Shown: positions 1-9,175 of the stretch, piece by piece
How positions within the stretch are numbered: the first letter of the stretch is position 1
Layout: every line of letters starts with the position of its first letter
From: Fictibacillus nanhaiensis
Lineage (GTDB): Bacteria; Bacillota; Bacilli; Bacillales; Fictibacillaceae
Direction of reading: 5' to 3'
Assembly (NCBI GenBank): GCA_016401345.1
Contig: JAEACG010000002.1
Coordinates: forward strand, 558,001 to 622,000
Length of the DNA stretch: 64,000 bases
Notes under the pieces: generated by a model
The model's input: only the letters and a program-made list of their open reading frames with translations
Databases searched by the model: none
Told to the model about the DNA's origin: nothing
Program-made: the position numbers and the translations under genes

Positions 1-579
1 AATCTGATAGAAGTTTGTAGTTTGTGTGAGTGTTTGCTGCAGAAATTTATTTGTTTTTTCATCGAGTTCATTTTTAGCTTTCCGCTCAGTGGTATCCTTA
101 GGGACTTGAAAACTTGAGAACGATTGATCTAGTTTTGCTGCATATAAATAATCCTTACTCATTCTCTGTACAGAACGGTATTTCTCTTCACTAAGATGTA
201 TTTCACCTTGATGAAAGGAGATGGCTTCCCATAGCCCCGGTATCGAACTTATAATGTCTTTTTCAAGGTCGATCTTTGAAGCAGATGTTTTCCATTCTGT
301 CATCTTGTTGTTAAGTCTTCCGTTCTCGAAAATCATTGCAATATCTTGCCTCAGATAAACACGTTCAGAAGTCTCCGAGTTTACCTTCCAAAGCAAGTCA
401 TAGTTTGAAGTGGTTCCTCTAACGAATGAAAGCTCCGAGTCTGCTTCCTTAAAAGAAAAAGCGTTATCTATCGGAAAGAATGTAATGCTTTCACGTGCTT
501 CTTTTTTTACAAACGGCTGGTAGATGATACCTATTACAAGTATAATAATTAACAGATAAATTGAAATTCTCCACTTCAT
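1..579 (-). CDS. Hypothetical membrane-anchored protein, 3' part outside window
   Basis: An open frame on the minus strand starts at ATG 579-577, preceded by a good ribosome site (GGGAGG, about 9 nt upstream), and runs off the left edge after 193 codons without a stop. Residues about 5-21 form one hydrophobic segment with a short basic N-terminus (MKWR), so the protein is probably a signal-anchored membrane or exported protein. The rest is hydrophilic and rich in Lys, Glu, Ser and Thr, with no motif I recognise. It is divergent from the M42 peptidase gene. I cannot assign a function. Confidence 0.7.
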   Translation of the reverse strand, partial: MKWRISIYLLIIILVIGIIYQPFVKKEARESITFFPIDNAFSFKEADSELSFVRGTTSNYDLLWKVNSETSERVYLRQDIAMIFENGRLNNKMTEWKTSASKIDLEKDIISSIPGLWEAISFHQGEIHLSEEKYRSVQRMSKDYLYAAKLDQSFSSFQVPKDTTERKAKNELDEKTNKFLQQTLTQTTNFYQI

Positions 580-694
580 ACAAATCAGCCTCCCTTTCGG
601 ACAACTTGTTCCTAAATTTTATGCAATCCTGTCCAATTTAGAAGGCTCGAGTTCAAGAAAAGTATGAAGGGGTTAAACGAGAGGGGTTAGAGTC

Positions 695-1738
695 ATGGAA
701 ATACAAACAAATGAGATCGTGAGTTACATTAAAGAACTTGTACATATCCCAAGCCCGTCTGGGAATACAGAAGCTGCAATCGATTTTATGAAATCATTCT
801 TAGAAAAAAATCAGGTGTCATTTAAAACAACGAACAAAGGTGCTGTGATTGCTACCATTCGAGGTGAGGATGATTCAAAACACCGCCTGTTGACCGCACA
901 TGTAGATACTTTGGGTGCTATGGTGAAAGAGATTAAAAGCGATGGGCGTCTAAAATTAGACCTAATCGGAGGATTTTATTGGAATACCATTGAAGGTGAA
1001 TATTGCTCTATACATACAAACTCAGGAAAAACGTTTAGCGGCACGATTATGATGCATCAGACAGCCGCACACGTATATAAAGGAATGAACGAATTAAAAC
1101 GGGATGAGAAGAACATGGTCGTTCGAGTAGATGAGGAGTTTCATTCTAAGAAAGATGTTGAAGAAGCGGGAATCTCAGTAGGAGATTTTGTATCTTTCCA
1201 GCCTAGATTCGAACAATTGGATAGTGGATTTGTGAAGTCTCGTCATCTAGATGATAAAGCGAGTGTTGCGATCTTGATGTATGTAATCAAACAGATCAAG
1301 GTCAATTCCATTAAGCTGCCTTACACGACCCATTTTTTGATCAGTAACAATGAAGAGATCGGATATGGTGGTAATTCGAACATTCCAACTGATACAGTCG
1401 AGTATTTAGCGGTAGACATGGGTGCGATCGGTGACGGTCAGGCAACAGATGAATTTACCGTAAGTATCTGTGCAAAAGACTCTGGGGGACCTTACCATCA
1501 TGGGTTAAGAAAACATCTTGTAGATTTAGCAGAAAAACATGATATCGGATATAAAGTTGATATCTATCCTTATTATGGTTCAGATGCAACAGCAGCCATT
1601 CGTGCTGGCGCCGATATTGTGCATGGTCTTATCGGCCCTGGGATTGATGCATCTCATGCTTTTGAGCGTACACATATCAAGTCATTAAAAAATACAACAG
1701 AGCTTATTCACGCATATTTGAAGTCGCCTCTAGTTTAG
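695..1738 (+). CDS. M42 family metallo-aminopeptidase (glutamyl aminopeptidase/endoglucanase-M type)
   Basis: The 347-residue protein has the M42 metallopeptidase layout, a cytoplasmic dinuclear metal aminopeptidase that trims peptides. Visible metal and catalytic residues are His69 (TAHVDTLG), Asp186/187 (SRHLDDKA), the Glu pair 220-221 (NNEEIG), Asp241 (VDMG) and His321 (DASHAFERTH), in the family order. Length is typical of YsdC/YtoP-like enzymes of Bacillus. ATG 695 follows GAGAGGGG. It stands alone, divergent from the upstream hypothetical gene, and ends at its own terminator. Exact substrate cannot be read from sequence. Confidence 0.9.
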   Translation: MEIQTNEIVSYIKELVHIPSPSGNTEAAIDFMKSFLEKNQVSFKTTNKGAVIATIRGEDDSKHRLLTAHVDTLGAMVKEIKSDGRLKLDLIGGFYWNTIEGEYCSIHTNSGKTFSGTIMMHQTAAHVYKGMNELKRDEKNMVVRVDEEFHSKKDVEEAGISVGDFVSFQPRFEQLDSGFVKSRHLDDKASVAILMYVIKQIKVNSIKLPYTTHFLISNNEEIGYGGNSNIPTDTVEYLAVDMGAIGDGQATDEFTVSICAKDSGGPYHHGLRKHLVDLAEKHDIGYKVDIYPYYGSDATAAIRAGADIVHGLIGPGIDASHAFERTHIKSLKNTTELIHAYLKSPLV

Positions 1739-1743
1739 TCTGC

Positions 1744-1777
1744 AAACCCTTAGCCTTAGCTAAGGGTTTTTCTTTTT
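1744..1777 (+). terminator. Rho-independent terminator of the M42 peptidase gene
   Basis: An 11-bp stem (AAACCCTTAGC with GCTAAGGGTTT) with a 4-nt loop is followed by a T-rich run. It lies 5 nt after the stop codon. Confidence 0.9.
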
Positions 1778-1895
1778 AAATCTACTCATTGCCACTGAAA
1801 TGAAGTTATGAAGAAGTTTAGAGTAATCGTTGTTGACCAAGGTATGAAACAGAAAAATAAAGTGAAAGATGATAGGCAGAGGAGTGATGAAAAAA

Positions 1896-3359
1896 ATGTC
1901 ATATCTGCCAAAAAAACAACCTCTTTCACCTAGTTTTGATGAAAACGTTCAGTATATGAAAAATCAACTAGGCGTTGACATAAGTTTTGATTGTATTCAT
2001 CTTGACTTAGAATATGCCGGAAGAAGAATGGCCTTATTTATGGTTGATGGATTCGTTAAAGATGATATTCTTCATTATTTAATGAAGCTGCTTGCTGATC
2101 TCGAGCCTGGACAATTAGATCCGGATCCACTTGTAAAGCTGATGAAGACGTATTTGCCTTATATAGAAATCTCAACGTCAGATGATCTGAATCAAGGGAT
2201 CGATTGGGTATTAAGTGGACCCACAGTTCTTATCGTTGAAGGTGTTTCGGAAATCCTTCAAATTGATGCTAGAACATACCCGGTTAGAGGACCTGAAGAA
2301 CCGGATGTTGAGCGCGTTGTTAGAGGGGCAAGAGATGGTTTTGTTGAAACGATCGTATTCAATACCGCACTTACGAGAAGAAGAGTTCGTGATCGTTCAC
2401 TCCGCATGGAGTACATGAGTATAGGCAGGCGATCGAAGACAGATGTATGTATTTCATATATAGATGATATTGCAGATCCCCATATCGTTGAACGTATTAA
2501 AGACTCATTGAAAAAAATTGATACGGATGGACTTCCGATGGGTGAGAAAACAGTTGAAGAATTTATTTGTGGCCGTCACCTCAATCCATATCCGTTAGTG
2601 AGGTATACAGAACGACCTGATACTGCTGCGGTCCACTTATTTGAAGGACATGTTTTGGTTTATGTAGATGGCTCTCCTTCTGTCTTGATCACCCCAACAA
2701 CATTCTGGCATCATCTTCAACATGCAGAAGAATACAGGCAGAAACCAGTCGTTGGTGCATATTTAAGGTTTGTTCGATTTTTAGCTGTGTGGATATCGAT
2801 CTTTTTATTGCCATTGTGGTATTTGTTTTCTGTGCATAAAGAACTACTACCTGTAAATTTATCATTTATAGGTCCTGAAGAGATTGGGGTTGTCCCCTTA
2901 TTCTTGCAGTTTGTGATCATCGAATTGGGTATGGATATGCTCAGGATGGCTACCATTCATACACCGACATCTGTATCGACTGGTCTAGGATTGGTCTCAG
3001 CTATTGTAGTTGGACAAGTAGCGATTGAAGCAGGTCTATTTGTAAATGAAGTAGTTCTCTATATCGCAATAGCTGCAATAGGGACATTTGCTACTCCAAC
3101 GTATGAGCTCAGCTTAGCAAATCGTTTATTAAGACTCTCTCTATTAGGATTAACCGCATTGTTAGGTGTACCAGGATATATTATAGGCTTTACATTAGCC
3201 GTATTGTTCTTTGTATCGTTTAAGTCCTTTCACATCCCTTATCTCTGGCCGTTCATTCCTTTTAACCCAAAAGCCATCCGAGATGTGATCTTAAGGATTC
3301 CTATGCCTTTAAAGAACAGAAGACCAATCGTATTACATCCGAAAGATCCTGATCGTTAA
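1896..3359 (+). CDS. SpoVAF-type (GerA A-subunit family) spore germination protein
   Basis: The product of about 487 residues belongs to the GerA/SpoVAF family: a soluble N-terminal half (about 1-270) and a C-terminal half with about five membrane segments (about 280-455). The opening (SFDENVQYMKNQLGV, then a DGFVKDD block) resembles SpoVAF more than nutrient-receptor A subunits. No B or C subunit genes and no spoVA operon lie beside it, so it is a stand-alone copy. I chose ATG 1896 because GAGGAG ends at 1884; in-frame ATGs at 1869 and 1887 are badly spaced. In B. subtilis SpoVAF works with FigP (YqhR), whose gene is also in this window at 32181. A terminator follows. Confidence 0.8.
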   Translation: MSYLPKKQPLSPSFDENVQYMKNQLGVDISFDCIHLDLEYAGRRMALFMVDGFVKDDILHYLMKLLADLEPGQLDPDPLVKLMKTYLPYIEISTSDDLNQGIDWVLSGPTVLIVEGVSEILQIDARTYPVRGPEEPDVERVVRGARDGFVETIVFNTALTRRRVRDRSLRMEYMSIGRRSKTDVCISYIDDIADPHIVERIKDSLKKIDTDGLPMGEKTVEEFICGRHLNPYPLVRYTERPDTAAVHLFEGHVLVYVDGSPSVLITPTTFWHHLQHAEEYRQKPVVGAYLRFVRFLAVWISIFLLPLWYLFSVHKELLPVNLSFIGPEEIGVVPLFLQFVIIELGMDMLRMATIHTPTSVSTGLGLVSAIVVGQVAIEAGLFVNEVVLYIAIAAIGTFATPTYELSLANRLLRLSLLGLTALLGVPGYIIGFTLAVLFFVSFKSFHIPYLWPFIPFNPKAIRDVILRIPMPLKNRRPIVLHPKDPDR

Positions 3360-3373
3360 TGGATATTAAAAAG

Positions 3374-3400
3374 ACAGCTGCCATGTACAGCTGTTTTTTT
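3374..3400 (+). terminator. Terminator after the SpoVAF-type gene
   Basis: ACAGCTG and CAGCTGT form a 7-bp stem around a 7-nt loop, followed by seven T residues. Confidence 0.85.
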
Positions 3401-3470
3401 GTATATAAATTCTGTGCAAAGGCTTGCATTTTTCCTTATACTATTTGTTATAATGACAAAGGTGATAATA

Positions 3471-3662
3471 ATGAAAACAATGTATGATGTTCAACAGCTA
3501 TTAAAAAGGTTTGGAACCTTCATATATACAGGAAACAAGATAGCTGATTTAGAATTGATCCAAGAAGAAGTCAGAGAACTCTACGAACAAAAACTCATTG
3601 ATGTAAACGAATTCAAGCATGCGATCATCATTATTCGAGCAGCACACAATAAATTACAATAG
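3471..3662 (+). CDS. yqgQ: YqgQ family small protein (DUF910)
   Basis: A 63-residue cytoplasmic protein with the YqgQ signature MYDVQQLLKRFGTFIYTG near the start. Function is unknown, though the family is conserved in Firmicutes and nearly always sits upstream of glucokinase, as here (13 nt gap to glcK). ATG 3471 follows AAAGGTG and matches the short family length. The longer frame from 3399 adds an unrelated hydrophobic extension and is not credible. A TATAAT box lies just upstream (3449-3454), so transcription of yqgQ-glcK may begin close to the gene. Confidence 0.88.
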   Translation: MKTMYDVQQLLKRFGTFIYTGNKIADLELIQEEVRELYEQKLIDVNEFKHAIIIIRAAHNKLQ

Positions 3663-3675
3663 AGGATGAGACAAG

Positions 3676-4635
3676 ATGGAGAAATGGCTAGTTGGTGTTG
3701 ATTTAGGTGGAACGACAATTAAAATCGCTTTTGTAACGTTAGACGGTCATATTGTAGAGAAGTGGGAAATCCCTACAAATATTAGTGAAGATGGAAAGCA
3801 TATCGTCACAGATATTACTGAATCCATCCATCTAAAGCTAAAAGACTTATCACAACCTAAAGAAAAGCTTGAGGCGATTGGTATGGGGGCTCCTGGTTTC
3901 ATTGATATGAAAACAGGATTCATCTTCCATGCCGTAAACATCGGGTGGAGAGATTATCCGTTAAAAGAAGAGCTAGAAAATGCGACAGGCCTTTCTGTCA
4001 TCGTAGATAATGACGCTAACATCGCTGCAATCGGAGAAATGTGGCGTGGTGCAGGTGATGGTGAAGGCAATTTACTGATGGTTACATTAGGTACTGGAGT
4101 CGGCGGCGGAATTATCGTAAACGGACATATTATGCACGGAACAAATGGTATGGCTGGTGAGATCGGGCATATAACCGCTATACCAAATGGTGGAGCACCA
4201 TGTAACTGCGGTCGTACGGGCTGCATAGAAACGATAGCTTCAGCAACAGGTATCTCACGCATATCCAAAGAAAAAGCTCTTCAAGACACCTCTTCCTCTC
4301 TTCATACATTATTAGAGCAAAAGGGTGATATAAAAGCTAAAGATGTTGTAGCAGCTGCTGAAAAGGGAGATCAAGTAGCGATCGACACGTTGGAAGAAGT
4401 GACATTTCATTTAGGATTAGTGATAGCAAACCTTGCAAACAGCATTAACCCAGGTAAGATCGTTATTGGTGGAGGAGTCTCTAAAGCAGGTCATACTCTA
4501 ATGGAGCGTTTAGAGCAGAAATTTAATCATTTTGCACTCAAGAGAGTTAGAGAGGGCGCTGAAATGAAAGTGGCTACACTAGGCAACGATGCTGGTGTAA
4601 TCGGAGGAGCTTGGTTAGCTAAACATAATCGCTAA
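3676..4635 (+). CDS. glcK: ROK family glucokinase
   Basis: Phosphorylates glucose with ATP to glucose-6-phosphate in the cytoplasm, handling free glucose from oligosaccharides rather than PTS-imported sugar. The 319-residue protein shows the N-terminal ATP motif DLGGTT (9-14), catalytic Asp113 in DNDAN, the second phosphate motif GTGVGGG (139-145), and the ROK zinc site: His165 with CNCGRTGC (176-183). Length and order match GlcK (YqgR) of B. subtilis. ATG 3676 follows GAGGATG. It is the second gene of yqgQ-glcK. Confidence 0.96.
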   Translation: MEKWLVGVDLGGTTIKIAFVTLDGHIVEKWEIPTNISEDGKHIVTDITESIHLKLKDLSQPKEKLEAIGMGAPGFIDMKTGFIFHAVNIGWRDYPLKEELENATGLSVIVDNDANIAAIGEMWRGAGDGEGNLLMVTLGTGVGGGIIVNGHIMHGTNGMAGEIGHITAIPNGGAPCNCGRTGCIETIASATGISRISKEKALQDTSSSLHTLLEQKGDIKAKDVVAAAEKGDQVAIDTLEEVTFHLGLVIANLANSINPGKIVIGGGVSKAGHTLMERLEQKFNHFALKRVREGAEMKVATLGNDAGVIGGAWLAKHNR

Positions 4636-4787
4636 TTAATCCTTGTGTAAATGGCAGTTAATTAAATTTGGATTTTAAATGGAGGGCTTGTAGGTAAATA
4701 GAAGGAAATTTTTTCTATACAGTCCTTTGTAAAAGAAATCAGTTCAACGGCTAACATAGGAAAATATTAAAAAAGTTGTTTAAACAG

Positions 4788-4822
4788 CGAACCGCTTCAC
4801 CGCGGTTCGTTTTCATTTTTTT
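4788..4822 (+). terminator. Terminator downstream of glcK
   Basis: CGAACCGC and GCGGTTCG form an 8-bp GC-rich stem with a 6-nt loop, then TTTTCATTTTTTT. It lies about 150 nt after glcK with no gene between. Confidence 0.85.
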
Positions 4823-4934
4823 GAAACTTTTTTGAGTCAAGTTCGTCTAATGGTTTATGGATTTAAAAAAGGGGTAAAACTAATATAGTTTTGTTGTCCT
4901 ATTTGTCAGAATCTTGAAATAGTACGTTAGGGTA

Positions 4935-4963
4935 TTGAATTCTTGTGTGAAACCATTTAATAT
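4935..4963 (+). promoter_or_regulatory. Possible sigma-A promoter of the ltaS-type gene
   Basis: TTGAAT and TAATAT are separated by 17 nt, about 150 nt before the gene. The match is partial, so this is a candidate only. Confidence 0.35.
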
Positions 4964-5115
4964 ACTCTTTATGTAATCCTTTGATTAAGGTTTTGTAAAT
5001 TTGTAAAAGATGAATTTACATTCTTAAGATCAATGCGTACCGGATGCAAAGAGAGATAGTTAATAGGGAAAAATGAAAACGAGAGTTCTTTTTGATTGAG
5101 GAGGTCAGAGAACAT

Positions 5116-7029
5116 ATGAAAGAAAAAATGAAACAAGCTTTTGCTGAATATAGATTTTTCTTTATCGCAATTGCTTTATTATGGATTAAAACATTTATCA
5201 TTTATAAAACCGCATTTGAACTGCCAATGGACAACAAAGTTCAAGAGTTAATTCTTTTTATTAACCCGATCAGTTCTATTGTTCTTTTCTTAGGTATAAC
5301 ACTTTACTTTAAAGGAAGAACACACAGAAGAATGATTGTTGCAGTCAGTGCGATCATGAGTTTTGTGATGTATGCCAATATGGTGTTCTATCGTTTCTTT
5401 AATGACTTTATTACCATTCCAGTCTTATTCCAAACGAGCAACATGGGAGACTTAGGTAATAGTGTATTTGAATTGATACAACCTACTGATTTATTGGTAT
5501 TCATTGACATCGTTATTTTGGCTTATTTCATGAGACGAGCTGATTACCGACCTGCACGTGCTTCACGCAAGCAGATCACGATTACTTTTGCAGCGGCAAT
5601 CGTATTATTTATCGTGAATGTTGGTATAGCAGAGACGGAAAGACCGCAATTGTTAACACGTACTTTTGACCGTGAAATGTTGATTAAAAACATTGGTTCA
5701 TATAACTACCATATCTACGATTCCATCATCCAATCTAAAGCAAAAGCACAGCGTGCATTTGCTGATGGAAGTGAAATTACAGATATCGAGAACTATTCGC
5801 GTGCAAATTACAAAGAACCAAACCCTGAGATGTTTGGTAAAGCGAAAGGCAAGAACGTTTTTGTCATTTCAGTTGAATCAACACAGAACTTTGTCATTAA
5901 TGAGTCTGTTAACGGTAAAGAGATTACACCATTTATGAATGATCTGATCAAAGACAGTTATTACTTCCCGAACTTCTATCACCAAACAGGGCAAGGTAAA
6001 ACGTCTGACTCAGAGTTTTTATTAGATAACTCTTTATATCCACTACCAAGTGGAGCAGTTTTCTTTACTCATTCTCAGAACCAATACAATGCAACACCAG
6101 AAATTTTAAAAGAGCAAGGTTACTATTCATCCGTACAGCATGCTAACAACAAAAGTTTCTGGAACCGTGATATCATGTATGATAATTTCGGTTACGACCG
6201 TTATTACTCATTAAAAGATTTCGAGGTAACTCCTGAGAACTCAATCGGGTGGGGGTTAAAGGATAAAGATTTCTTTAAACAATCCATTCCACACCTTAAA
6301 GAGATGCAAGCGATGAACAAACCGTTCTATACGAAATATATTACGTTAACAAACCACTTCCCGTTCACATTAGAAGAGGAAGATGAAATGATTCCAGAGT
6401 GGACGTCTAGCGATGGAACAGTTAACCGTTACTTTACAACTGTCCGTTATACAGACGAAGCTTTAAAAGAATTCTTCGCTGATGTTAAAGAAGCTGGTCT
6501 TTATGAAGATTCGATCTTTATCATGTATGGCGATCATTATGGTATATCTGAAAACCATAATGATGCAATGGGTCAATTCTTAGGAAAAGAAATTACTCCT
6601 TTTGAATCTACTCAATTGCAAAAAGTACCTTTAATCGTTCATATGCCAGGTGAAAAAGGAAAAACAATGGATACAGTTGGAGGACAGATCGACCTTAAAC
6701 CAACGATCCTTCACTTGTTAGGAATTGATACGAAAGGTGACATTCAGCTAGGTTCAGATTTATTCTCTAAAGACAGAGAAGATTTCGCTGTCCTTCGTGA
6801 CAATTCTTATATCACTAAAGATAATGTGTTCACTGATGGTAAGTGTTATGACAAAGCAACAGGAGAACCTGTTGAAGGTGAAAACAATGCTTGTGAGCCA
6901 TACAGTGAACGCGCTAAGACTGAACTTGATATGTCAGACCGTATCATTTATGGAGATCTATTAAGGTTCTACGATAAAGATAAAGCAAAAGATAAAGCTG
7001 TTAAACAAGAAGAAAAGCAAAAACAATAA
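5116..7029 (+). CDS. LtaS-type lipoteichoic acid synthase (YqgS-like)
   Basis: Transfers glycerol phosphate from phosphatidylglycerol onto the growing lipoteichoic acid chain outside the membrane. The 637-residue protein has five N-terminal membrane segments (about residues 12-180), a linker with possible cleavage region around [10 protein letters not shown], and an extracellular sulfatase-fold domain. Catalytic residues are visible: Glu254 (VES), nucleophile Thr296 (GKTSDSE), His414 (NHF), and Asp473-His474 (YGDHYG), equivalent to the S. aureus LtaS site. ATG 5116 follows GAGGAGGT with 10-nt spacing; an upstream TTG overlaps that site and is rejected. Bacillus has several paralogs; position matches yqgS. 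Confidence 0.93.
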   Translation: MKEKMKQAFAEYRFFFIAIALLWIKTFIIYKTAFELPMDNKVQELILFINPISSIVLFLGITLYFKGRTHRRMIVAVSAIMSFVMYANMVFYRFFNDFITIPVLFQTSNMGDLGNSVFELIQPTDLLVFIDIVILAYFMRRADYRPARASRKQITITFAAAIVLFIVNVGIAETERPQLLTRTFDREMLIKNIGSYNYHIYDSIIQSKAKAQRAFADGSEITDIENYSRANYKEPNPEMFGKAKGKNVFVISVESTQNFVINESVNGKEITPFMNDLIKDSYYFPNFYHQTGQGKTSDSEFLLDNSLYPLPSGAVFFTHSQNQYNATPEILKEQGYYSSVQHANNKSFWNRDIMYDNFGYDRYYSLKDFEVTPENSIGWGLKDKDFFKQSIPHLKEMQAMNKPFYTKYITLTNHFPFTLEEEDEMIPEWTSSDGTVNRYFTTVRYTDEALKEFFADVKEAGLYEDSIFIMYGDHYGISENHNDAMGQFLGKEITPFESTQLQKVPLIVHMPGEKGKTMDTVGGQIDLKPTILHLLGIDTKGDIQLGSDLFSKDREDFAVLRDNSYITKDNVFTDGKCYDKATGEPVEGENNACEPYSERAKTELDMSDRIIYGDLLRFYDKDKAKDKAVKQEEKQKQ

Positions 7030-7039
7030 AGATTTAGAA

Positions 7040-7067
7040 GCACTCAACTTCGGTTGAGTGCTTTTTT
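7040..7067 (+). terminator. Terminator with TTCG tetraloop
   Basis: A 9-bp stem GCACTCAAC/GTTGAGTGC is closed by a TTCG loop and followed by a T run. It lies 11 nt after the ltaS-type stop codon. Confidence 0.92.
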
Positions 7068-7130
7068 ATTGCATAACTGCTTTGTGCGAACATACATCTT
7101 TAAGAGGAAGGTTTAAAGGGAGGGCTCTGT

Positions 7131-8324
7131 TTGGAAATTGTCATGCGTAACGGCGATTCATTCTGGTATTATTCACGTCTATTATCTATCCCTTACGTGT
7201 TGATTAAAGACTCTAATCCTAACGTAACAGCAGCAAGCATGATCGCAGGGGAGAGTATAGAGATCCCTGGAATGTTCTTAGAAAAATATAAGATTAAAAA
7301 TGGTGACACTTTTTTTTCAATAGCAGATAAATATGATATTCCTCTGGATGCATTATATTTAGTTAATCCAACTGTGAAACCGAAGGAAATATTTACGAAG
7401 GACATCATCAATATTCCGAGAGTGCTGCCGTATCCATCTATAAAATGTCAGAGGAAATACAATACAGCTGCACTAAATCATGATATAAGTAAACTTCTTA
7501 ACGTTTATCCATTCATAAAAAAACAGGAGATTGGTAAATCTGTTCTCGATAAACCGATAGAGATGCTTGTAATAGGAAATGGAAAAAAGAAAGTGCATAT
7601 TAACGGTTCGTTTCATGGAAACGAATGGATTACTTCCGGAGTTCTGATGAGGTTTATTAATGAATATGCAGCTGCACTATCAACAGATAAAGTATTGAAT
7701 GGATACAAAGCTATGGACTTATATCGAGATACTACACTTTACGCGGTTCCTATGGTCGATCCAGATGGAGTCGACCTCGTTTTGAATGGTCTCCCTGAGA
7801 ACTCAGAATGGAAAGAGGTTGTTTTAAAATTAAATAAAGGAAGCAAAGATTTCTCTGGGTGGAAAGCGAATATTCGAGGGGTAGACCTTAATAATCAATT
7901 TCCTGCAAGATGGGAGCTTGAACAAGTGAGAAAACCAACTTCTCCTGCACCAAGGGATTATCCTGGTACCGCTCCATTAAGTGAACCAGAAGCAATAGTG
8001 ATGGCAGAGGTTACTGAAAAGCATCAATTTGATCGAGTGGTAGCCCTTCATACACAGGGAAAAGAATTATACTGGGGTTTTGAAGGGGAAGAACCTATGC
8101 CGATATCAGGAGAGATCGCAAGTGAATTTGAGAGGGTTAGTGGGTATAAAGCGATTAGATATGTGGATAGTTATGCAGGATACAAAGATTGGTTTATTCA
8201 AGAATACAGGAAACCCGGATTCACCATCGAGCTCGGAATAGGGGTTAACCCACTTCCTTTACGACAGTTCGATACGATCTATGAAGATACAAGAGGGATC
8301 CTGTTGGCCGCTCTTTACATGTAA
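7131..8324 (+). CDS. LysM plus M14 peptidase, gamma-D-glutamyl-meso-diaminopimelate endopeptidase I-like (YqgT)
   Basis: Predicted to cut the gamma-D-Glu to diamino acid bond of peptidoglycan peptides. The 397-residue protein starts with LysM-like repeats (about 1-48 and 50-97, the second with YKIKNGDTFFSIADKY), followed by a zinc carboxypeptidase M14 domain. Zinc ligands His162 and Glu165 (FHGNEW) and His307 (ALHTQG), and catalytic Glu367 (FTIELG), are present. No classical signal peptide, as in the B. sphaericus endopeptidase I family. The TTG start at 7131 is supported by AAGGGAGGG 7 nt upstream. Expression may be linked to sporulation, as reported for this family. Confidence 0.88.
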   Translation: MEIVMRNGDSFWYYSRLLSIPYVLIKDSNPNVTAASMIAGESIEIPGMFLEKYKIKNGDTFFSIADKYDIPLDALYLVNPTVKPKEIFTKDIINIPRVLPYPSIKCQRKYNTAALNHDISKLLNVYPFIKKQEIGKSVLDKPIEMLVIGNGKKKVHINGSFHGNEWITSGVLMRFINEYAAALSTDKVLNGYKAMDLYRDTTLYAVPMVDPDGVDLVLNGLPENSEWKEVVLKLNKGSKDFSGWKANIRGVDLNNQFPARWELEQVRKPTSPAPRDYPGTAPLSEPEAIVMAEVTEKHQFDRVVALHTQGKELYWGFEGEEPMPISGEIASEFERVSGYKAIRYVDSYAGYKDWFIQEYRKPGFTIELGIGVNPLPLRQFDTIYEDTRGILLAALYM

Positions 8325-8361
8325 GGCAGGACGAGGGGCTGCACAAGCTTAAAAGAAAGAA

Positions 8362-8397
8362 AAAACCATCAGAAAGGGAATTCTGATGGTTTTTTAG
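8362..8397. terminator. Bidirectional terminator between yqgT-like gene and yqgW
   Basis: AAAACCATCAGAA pairs with TTCTGATGGTTTT around a 6-nt loop. A-rich on the left and T-rich on the right, it can serve both converging genes. Confidence 0.88.
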
Positions 8398-8401
8398 CTT
8401 T

Positions 8402-8587
8402 TTAATGGCCTGTAGAGCCGCCGCTGCCTACTAAAACGTCCAGAACAGTCATGACTGTAAACCAGCCAAAAACTGCAAACGTTAAAAAGGCAAAACCTGC
8501 TGCCATTAAATTTTTAATTTTTAACGAACGCAATAATCCCAATGCAGCTAAAATAGCTACTAAGCCGAATATAATGGCTAATCCCAT
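8402..8587 (-). CDS. yqgW: YqgW, DUF2759 small membrane protein
   Basis: This 61-residue protein has two hydrophobic segments (about residues 2-20 and 29-52) joined by a short basic loop (RSLKIKN) and matches the YqgW/DUF2759 pattern. Function is unknown. ATG 8587 is preceded by a purine-rich ribosome site (AAGGGGG). It converges on the M14 peptidase gene with a shared terminator and lies behind an unrecognised gene on the same strand, as expected for the yqgS-yqgZ region of Bacillus. Confidence 0.85.
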   Translation of the reverse strand: MGLAIIFGLVAILAALGLLRSLKIKNLMAAGFAFLTFAVFGWFTVMTVLDVLVGSGGSTGH

Positions 8588-8673
8588 TATTCTGTGCCCC
8601 CTTGCTCTGGAGTAATACCAATCCTATGTATAACGCTTTCACACAGGTATAACCTTGTATTATTTTACTTGTT

Positions 8674-9102
8674 TTATTCTGGTTTGTCGAGTGCACTTTG
8701 GAACAAAATGAACTCAATTGTTAGTTTATAGGCAGAAGCCCACTTTTTAACAAGGAGTTCATGCTGGCTTCCAACAACAAAAAATCTATCGTTTTTATGT
8801 ATGATTTCTGCAATTAATTCTTCTTCTGTTTGAAATAAAAACATTGTCTTTTCTTGCTCTTCCCCTTCTTTGATATAAAAGATACTTATCATATCAAGAT
8901 AAAGATACGTTTGATTTGAGTCAGATGTAAACCCATAATCCTCAAATAAAAGAGTGGTTCTTAAAGGTTTGATTGAAAGGAGAGGTATTGCCTCAAAAAG
9001 TTCATCATCTTTTTGAGAAGTAATGATCAGATCTTCATGTTGATCATGCATAGAAACAGGATCGGGCGTATCCATATTTTCGTATCCGAAAAATACTTTC
9101 AT
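8674..9102 (-). CDS. Hypothetical protein, 142 residues
   Basis: The start is ATG 9102, 6 nt behind GGAGG; a longer frame to 9159 lacks a ribosome site. The product is acidic and soluble, with alternating hydrophobic stretches (PLRTTLLFEDYG, YLYLDMISIFYI) that suggest a compact beta-rich fold. It has no signal peptide, membrane segment or cysteine cluster. I do not recognise the family. It is divergent from yqgX with only 73 nt between starts, so both promoters must lie in that interval. Confidence 0.75.
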   Translation of the reverse strand: MKVFFGYENMDTPDPVSMHDQHEDLIITSQKDDELFEAIPLLSIKPLRTTLLFEDYGFTSDSNQTYLYLDMISIFYIKEGEEQEKTMFLFQTEEELIAEIIHKNDRFFVVGSQHELLVKKWASAYKLTIEFILFQSALDKPE

Positions 9103-9175
9103 GTGTTTCCTCCGAAATAATGTTTGTTTTAGTGTAAGATAGAAAGTAATAACTTGCAATTGGAGGCTATAAACA

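Larger units (their letters stand above)
4636..5115. other. Intergenic gap between glcK and ltaS-type gene
   Basis: This 480-bp AT-rich stretch has no credible gene. It holds one clear hairpin terminator at 4788-4822 and a possible sigma-A promoter at 4935-4963. I see nothing else in it. Confidence 0.7.

Noticed and set aside
2215-2418. 67-codon frame inside the SpoVAF-type gene, and similar frames within gcvPA, dxs, nrdJ and lpdV
   Set aside because: All are out-of-frame shadows of well-supported genes without ribosome sites or family similarity.
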